A DNA stretch of 64,000 bases, taken from contig JAHLMK010000003.1 of NCBI GenBank assembly GCA_019915135.1, forward strand, positions 2,852,001-2,916,000. Reading direction: 5' to 3'. Positions within the stretch are counted from its first letter, which is position 1; each line of letters starts with the position of its first letter. This stretch comes from Strobilurus pachycystidiatus (lineage: Eukaryota; Basidiomycota; Agaricomycetes; Agaricales; Physalacriaceae). Positions 58,559 through 64,000 of this stretch are shown here, piece after piece. The position numbers and the translations under genes are program-made. The notes beneath the pieces were generated by a model. The model was given only the letters and a program-made list of their open reading frames with translations. It did not search any database and was not told where the DNA came from.

Positions 58559-59998
58559 ATGGCGTCCTCGATGAACCGCAACCTCGCACCCACGTCGACC
58601 TCGCCGCTCAAGCACAAGGGCTCGCGCCGCCGCGCTGGCTCCCATCTCCCGCCCGCCAACGAGCACAATCAGGCCATCTCCGCCATCCGCCTCTTCCTCA
58701 AAGGCCGCACCTGCTATGATGTTTTCCCGATTAGCTTCAGGCTCATCGTCCTCGACACCAAGCTCAATGTCAAGAAAGCACTCCAGTGTCTCCTCGCCAA
58801 CAGTGAGCAGTGCCGGATCTTTTAGTCGCCCGCACTCACTCGCCACACAGGTGTCGTGTCTGCTCCACTTTGGAACAGCGATACATGCAAGTTTGCCGGC
58901 ATGCTGACAGTGCTCGACATCATACATCTGATTCAACACTACTACAACCACACCTCCTACGACGAAGCTGCGACAGACGTCGAGAACCTGCGCCTCGAGA
59001 AACTGCGGGGTCAGTCATTTCCATCCTCCAATATTCGTTAGTCATTCAACTCGCATGGTCTAGAAATCGAACAAGGCCTCGGCGTCGCGCAGCCTTCACG
59101 CTTATCTGAACGCCCATCATCCTCACTCTTCGACGCTGCCCGTGTCCTGATTCAAACTCACGCCCGCCGCCTCCCTCTCCTCGACTATGACACCGAGACC
59201 AAGCAAGAATTGATCGTATCCACCCTTACCACTTACCGACTGCTCAAGTTCATATCCATCAACGTACGTCTTACTGCAATAATCATCACAGCATCAATCA
59301 AACCCCGCCCTAGTGCACAAAGGAAATACAGCAGCTGAACCTGCCCCTTCGCAAACTGAAAATAGGATCCTATGTTGATCCTTCTGCTTCTGGCGAAAAA
59401 CCCTTCCATCCACTCGCCACAGCAACGATGAACACCACTGTATTCGATGTCGTCCATCAATTCTCTAAGCTCTCCGTGTCAGCGGTTCCAATCATAGACG
59501 AAGATGGAATCGTCGTCAACCTTTACGAGACTGTCGATGTCATAGTGAGATCCCCGTAACGATTCAATGTTTGCCGTCATCTGACGGGTTTCAACAGACA
59601 CTTGTCCGCTTGGGCGCCTACCATTCCTTGGATTTGACCATTGCTGAGGCACTCACGCAACGGTCGACGGACTTTCCCGGTGTTGTCATTTGCAACGCCT
59701 CCGATTCTCTTGGCACTCTTCTCCAGCTCATCAAGAAACGCCGCGTACACCGGCTGGTGGTCGTTGAAGGAGAGGTTCGCATCACCTTGTGCCATTCTCT
59801 GGATCTTGAACTGACGTCTTTGTCTAGGAGGAAGAGCGGAAGGGAGGCAAGAAGGGCAGACTCTTGGGAATCATCACGCTCAGTGATGTTCTCCGGTACA
59901 TCATTGGCGTGTCAACCATCGGCGGTGATCAGGAAGAGGAGGCAAAACGGCACGAGGCCTTGAGCGAGCAGCCTCCTTCCCCACACGCGCCACGATAG
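58559..59998 (+). CDS. SNF4: AMPK gamma subunit (Snf4-type, CBS domains)
   Basis: Six exons: 58559-58802, 58851-59009, 59064-59263, 59314-59544, 59598-59774 and 59828-59998; 393 residues. It has the layout of four CBS repeats: FLKGRTCYDVFPISFRLIVL, FAGMLTVLDIIHLIQHYY, RRLPLLDYD, TVFDVVHQFSKLSVSAVPII, and LLQLIKKRRVHRLVVVEGE with LLGIITLSDVLRYIIG. AMPK-gamma binds adenine nucleotides between CBS pairs and activates the Snf1 kinase when energy is low. The N-terminal ~40 residues are basic and disordered. An in-frame upstream TTG is open too, but the ATG at 58559 is the first proper start. All junctions are GT..AG. Confidence 0.92.
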
Positions 59999-60069
59999 CG
60001 CGACGCGATCCTGCGCTGTTCTGTTCTCTATATCTGTACATCTAGATGTTTTGATCTTGCTATGTTACG

Positions 60070-60708
60070 TAGGGCAATGTTTCCAAATATTTGGAGAGTT
60101 ACAAACGGTTTGCAACCTTTGTCAGTCCATACATATGTTTCTAACCCTGTTTATAAACGTTTTGCCGAGATGGCCGAGTGAGCACGTGTTCTAGATTCTA
60201 GAAGCCCAAATCCTGTACACCCTCGACAACCTCCAGAACCTTTTGCTGTCCCGTCTCTCGCTTCCCAATGCTTTTCCTTGTGCTGCATTACCACTACCAA
60301 TGACTGGCGCCTCGCCAAGAGGTCACGGAAGTAACCATTCGAAAATTTGTTGCCAACGGTCGTGTCCTCATTCTGGACCATACTACACGCAATGCTACAG
60401 TCATCCTCTTCCTCGACGGTGAGAAGATCCAGACCAACCTGAGCACTGTTTGACAGCTCTGGGATGGACTCTGGCAGAGCTTTCAGGTAACAATCAAGCT
60501 CCTTGGGCTCGTCACTGTAGTAGGTGGCCAAGAAGTGCCCGATCATGTTCATCCATATTAGCCTCGGAATGCGCGTCGTCGTCTCTGCCAGGCCCTTACA
60601 TAATATAAACATTCAAAACACCGGTCCTCCAAGCCGCCCTGTTTCTAACGTTTATAAAGGGTCTGTTTCTAACCCTGTTTGGAAACATCCTCTAAAAACA
60701 TGGCCCTA
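60070..60708. mobile_element. 639-bp hAT-type element with an internal open frame
   Basis: It begins TAGGGCAATGTTTCC and, read inward from the right, TAGGGCCATGTTTTT. The perfect 8-bp duplication ATGTTACG lies at 60062-60069 and 60709-60716. Subterminal GTTTCTAACCCTGTTT and related words occur at both ends (about 60138, 60664). The minus strand at 60612-60151 is open for 153 codons (with IPRLIWMNMIGHFLATYYSD and SAQVGLDLLTVEEEDD) that do not look like transposase, so it may be a captured host-gene piece. It sits in intergenic DNA and breaks no known gene. Confidence 0.9.
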
Positions 60709-60829
60709 ATGTTACGTGGAGTGTATCCTCTATATTTTGTATGCATCGGGGTCAAGTGACGCGAAGTAAATGATGTGCAAGTACGCGTGGGACAATCTCA
60801 GTTTCATCTTCTCACCTTGACGTTCAACT

Positions 60830-61943
60830 ATGGTTGAAAGCTTTTGGAGGTATTACCTAGGATGCATACTGGACAACTCAGCCTTCAGTGGCACTACTTT
60901 GTGGGCTTGCGTCTGTCTGCTCTTCATCCCTCTCTCTTTCCTCTACAGCGAGAGGAGCAAGTCCTCTGATCCCTACGGAACGTTTCACTTCGCCTTGAAC
61001 AAGCTTCCCGGAGAACCCGAAAACACGCCTCCTCGAACGGAATGGCTAAACATGGGCTACTGGAAGGTAGGTCAAATTGCGTCTTGTATTCGTACCTTCG
61101 GAGATACTTATGCGCCACGAACCAGAATACAGACGTGTTCCCGGAGGCGTGTCGAGGTACGGCAGACCTCTCTGTGATAGGTCTCCAAAATAACGCGTTT
61201 TCCTATAGCACTTGCTCTCAAATTGACCTCAGCGGCCAAACTCAAGCCCAATAGTCACGTACTAGGTAGGCTTTTGTTCATTCTGAATGCATCAACGTGG
61301 TTGTGCTGACTTTGCACAAGACGTAGGGTACGGAAGTGGGGAGTCTATCATCTCACTGCTTACCGACCCAGGCTTCCCTACTCCATCCCAGGTGACAGGC
61401 ATAACCACTCTGCCCGCCCATCACTCGCATACAAGTCAACGCCTGTTGGACTTGAAGCTCTCCGACAAGACGACACTACATCTAGGAGATGCCGTCTATC
61501 GTCCAGGTGCCATCGCGCATCCATTAGATCCTAGCTCGACAAATCGATACGACGGCATCCTCGCTCTTGATTGCGCGTATCATTTCAAGACGCGAGATGA
61601 CTTCCTGCGACAGTCTCTTGCGCGCCTAGCACAAGGCGGGAGGATAGCTCTTGCAGACATCTGCTGCAGCCAGGAGTGGAGCACTCTGAGCTTGACGAGT
61701 CGGATCTTGTTGAGGGTGATCAGGATCATGCCCCGAGAGAATTGTATTACTTTGGAGGAGTATGAGGCGAGGATGAGGCGCATGGGGTACGTTGATGTGG
61801 AAGTGGAGGATATCAGTGCTGAGGTGTTTCCTGGATTCTTTCGCTTTTTGAAGACTCGGGGAGTGGGGTGGTATATCTTTGCAAGGTTGTTCGAGTTGAA
61901 CGCATCTTCCTTGCGGTTTGTTGTCGTGTCCGGGGCGCGTTGA
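60830..61943 (+). CDS. Class I SAM-dependent methyltransferase with N-terminal membrane anchor
   Basis: Four exons: 60830-61066, 61126-61156, 61209-61265 and 61321-61943; 315 residues. Residues ~23-40 are a membrane helix (TTLWACVCLLFIPLSFLY). The catalytic fold has motif I VLDVGYGSGES, formed across the last intron, whose acceptor is AAG. Further motifs are LHLGDAVYRP, GILALDCAYHFKTRDDFLRQ and GGRIALADICCSQEWS. The order fits the methyltransferase 11/25 type (sterol- or small-molecule-like). Substrate unknown. An acceptor at TAG four bases later would lose the Asp-Val of motif I, which is why I chose AAG. Confidence 0.82.
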
Positions 61944-62173
61944 GCAATGTTTGATACGCTTCCGCCTGTAATTACACGCGGTGCACGATCTTGTATTCCA
62001 CCCCACCATACATCGAAGAGAACAGGATTATGTAGAGCAGAATGTTATCTCTTGACATACAAATATTGACAATCGACATGAGTGAGCGCAGCACTGACAG
62101 CCTTCAATTGAGTTGAAGTTCAATTACATACTGGAGTCACCTGCACAGCCACCACCCCACTAACTGCTTGCTC

Positions 62174-63262
62174 ATGACGGCCATCCAAGCTGTGTCCATC
62201 CGGTCCTACCAGGAGCGTACAGACCCCAAGCCCCACACAGTCTACGAAATAGTCGTAGATGCGCGGATCCAGCCATGGTCCATGTGGCGGCGCTACTCAG
62301 AATTTGACGATCTAAACACCGACCTCTTTGATACAACAGGCTCACCACCACCAGCCCCCCTTCCTCCCAAACACAAATTCTCCATCTTCCGCTCGCACAG
62401 CGACCACAAAATACTAGAAGAACGACGCACTGGACTAGAGACCTATCTGCGTGCTATCGTCAGCTCAAAGGATGATAAATGGCGCGAATCCATACCCTTC
62501 AAACAGTTCCTGGGGATACCCATCGGGAAGAGTCACCCCGCAGCTGCGAATGGCGGCCCCACGCGGTTCACCGTGATGACCTGGCTAGACGAGCACCGCG
62601 ACATCCAATCGCGGTTGCGGGACGTCCGCGCAGACATCAACGCCCGCGAGGCATTCTCCAGCCAGGGCGACGTCAACTCCTCACACAAGTCTAACGTCGC
62701 CGCGAAGCAGAAACTTGCCGGCGTCCTAGCCCGGATTGGGAATCTCGGCAATAGCTTGAAGGAGCTGGCGTTGGGTGGGATGATTGAGGGGGAGTTGCAG
62801 CGGCGGACGGATATGGTGGCGAGGCTGCAGGACGACTGCGAGAAGCTGGGGAAGATGGTTACCGTCGCCCGGTTGACGTCGAGCCGTGTAGGCGAATCAT
62901 CGGCTACGACGCCCATGACTGCCGCTGCGTCGACAGACCGCGAGGCCCTTCTCGGTTCGCAGGGGAACACATTCACCAGGGTCACACGAGTGTTTGGAGC
63001 ACCTGCGCCGCCTCAGGAAACTGAGGAGACTCGCCCGTTGGACAACCTCGGTCTTGTGGGTCACCAGCAGACGCTGATTGACCAACAAGACCAGCAGCTG
63101 TCGCAGTTGACGACAATACTGCAGCGCCAGCGGCAGTTGGGGACTGCCATTGGCGCAGAGATTGGCTATCAGAACGAGCTATTGGATGGGCTGTCTAATG
63201 ATGTGGATCGCGTTGGGGCACGCCTGGTGTCGACGAACAGGCAACTGCATCGAATTGGATGA
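62174..63262 (+). CDS. VAM7: Vam7-like PX-domain SNARE
   Basis: One exon, 362 residues. Residues ~2-117 form a PX domain (AVSIRSYQER, YEIVVDARIQPWSMWRRYSE then FDDLNTDL, LPPKHKFSIF, RRTGLETYLRAIVSS), which binds PI3P. A middle coiled region (FTVMTWLDEHRDIQSRLRDV) is followed by a C-terminal SNARE helix from about residue 300 (QTLIDQQDQQLSQLTTILQR, ending GLSNDVDRVGARLVSTNRQL). There is no membrane anchor, as in yeast Vam7. That protein is the soluble Qc-SNARE of vacuole fusion and is held to membranes by its PX domain and the HOPS complex. An ATG was chosen at 62174; an upstream TTG is in frame. Confidence 0.9.
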   Translation: MTAIQAVSIRSYQERTDPKPHTVYEIVVDARIQPWSMWRRYSEFDDLNTDLFDTTGSPPPAPLPPKHKFSIFRSHSDHKILEERRTGLETYLRAIVSSKDDKWRESIPFKQFLGIPIGKSHPAAANGGPTRFTVMTWLDEHRDIQSRLRDVRADINAREAFSSQGDVNSSHKSNVAAKQKLAGVLARIGNLGNSLKELALGGMIEGELQRRTDMVARLQDDCEKLGKMVTVARLTSSRVGESSATTPMTAAASTDREALLGSQGNTFTRVTRVFGAPAPPQETEETRPLDNLGLVGHQQTLIDQQDQQLSQLTTILQRQRQLGTAIGAEIGYQNELLDGLSNDVDRVGARLVSTNRQLHRIG

Positions 63263-63452
63263 TTGACATACCTATACCTTTCGACTTTTCTTATGACTTT
63301 ATGACTACTACCCTCCAGATTTGGGATCCGTTTGTATTCACATATCACATACGCAATATGATCATGTAGCTGAGTATGTACCGTATGTATTATGCAGAAG
63401 TAAGTGTGAGAGTAGCGGGCGGTAAATGTAAGTCTAGAATGCATGATGTGAT

Positions 63453-64000
63453 TTAGTCCTTGGCCAAGAATTTTCCAACACCCTGGTAGAAGGTTAAAAA
63501 AGGTCGCAAGAGGAAGAAGGAGCACACACCTCAAAGCAAGCAATCATGATACCGCAAGCCGGTGCTATTTTCGCCATGCGTGGTACCATCCCGGCAAACA
63601 GAGCCGACGATCCTTCAACCCGGATAATCTCTCTTATGAGCCCGATGGTCGATGCCGGACCACCACGACTCGCGGGAGACGACATGACTAAAGCCTGCCG
63701 TCGAGTTTTTAAAACATCCATGGGAGACGTCATCAATGCCGATGCGGTCCCGCTGGTTGCGCCACAGAGAAATGCGATCCATGCGCCATCGTAGCCGTTC
63801 CGAGCAAACTTCTTCTTGAGCGACTCGTAACTGAGCCAGTAGAAACCCGAAAAAGGCACGTCTCTCCATAGTGTTGGACCGAGACCTCGCCATAGGCAAC
63901 GTACACCATTCTCACGGACCATACCGCGAACAGATGTCAAGACTGAGCGTAACGTGTGTGGATTATCCGCAGATAGTGGTGTTGATTGGAGGTTCGTCCG
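63453..64000 (-). CDS. MTM1: Mitochondrial carrier, Mtm1/SLC25A39-like (partial, runs off the window)
   Basis: The C-terminal exons are 63482-63453 (ten codons with the stop) and 63530 up to the window edge at 64000, where the frame is still open; the N-terminal part is missing. Visible: RENGVRCLWRGLGPTLWRDV, PFSGFYWLSYESLKKKF, the third carrier repeat with PMDVLKTRRQ (Px[D/E]xx[K/R] signature) and GLIREIIRVEGSSALFAGMV, PRMAKIAPACGIMIACFE. These are the marks of the SLC25A39/40 group; yeast Mtm1 acts in the inner membrane and is linked to mitochondrial glutathione/manganese handling. The last intron (63483-63529) ends in CAG. Confidence 0.85.

Overview
The window is nuclear DNA of a filamentous basidiomycete, most likely an agaricomycete of the polypore type. 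Genes are dense, with introns of about 45-60 bp that can be spliced by eye. Four copies of the DUF6535 family (known from Agaricomycotina) are present, and there are Plavaka-type transposase, velvet, Elongator, Snf4 and Vam7 homologues. All exon maps come from reading GT/AG sites and checking that frames close; none has transcript support.

Left part (1-9049): two tandem minus-strand DUF6535 membrane-protein genes (531-3489, 5067-7888). Middle part (about 9050-26623): an accessory block that I read as one large composite DNA transposon. It holds a small unknown gene (10023-10904, -), an intact-looking ~997-residue Plavaka-family transposase (12149-15635, +), a gene with an RNase H1-N/viroplasmin-like domain (15687-17125, -), a large unknown gene (17271-23875, +) and a TET/JBP-like 2OG-Fe(II) dioxygenase (25188-26438, +). 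Similar AT-rich motifs and a weak inverted repeat beginning TGTCGGA mark the two ends. Younger elements have landed in the block: a 469-bp MITE (TSD GGTGGCAG), a 2240-bp hAT-like element (TSD TACGGACG) that itself carries a 473-bp MITE (TSD CTTCTGTA), and a 471-bp solo LTR (TSD GTTGC). In the two genes hit, leaving out the inserts closes the host reading frame exactly.

Right of the block come a third DUF6535 copy that has lost its ancestral start (28042-30753, -), a velvet-domain regulator (31544-33607, -), a seven-pass membrane protein (35289-36715, +) and a broken fourth DUF6535 copy (37457-40696, +). The four DUF6535 copies share upstream and downstream sequence, so they spread as whole gene units.

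From 41 kb to the end the DNA is ordinary housekeeping gene territory: an SH3/Ras-association protein, ELP5 (Elongator), an NmrA/EasG-like reductase, a Ser/Pro-rich protein, mitochondrial aspartate aminotransferase head-to-head with cytosolic aspartyl-tRNA synthetase, a small membrane protein, an Ssh4/Ear1-like SPRY protein head-to-head with an AMPK-gamma (Snf4) subunit, a 639-bp hAT-like element, a methyltransferase, a Vam7-like PX-SNARE, and a mitochondrial carrier (Mtm1/SLC25A39-like) that runs off the right edge.
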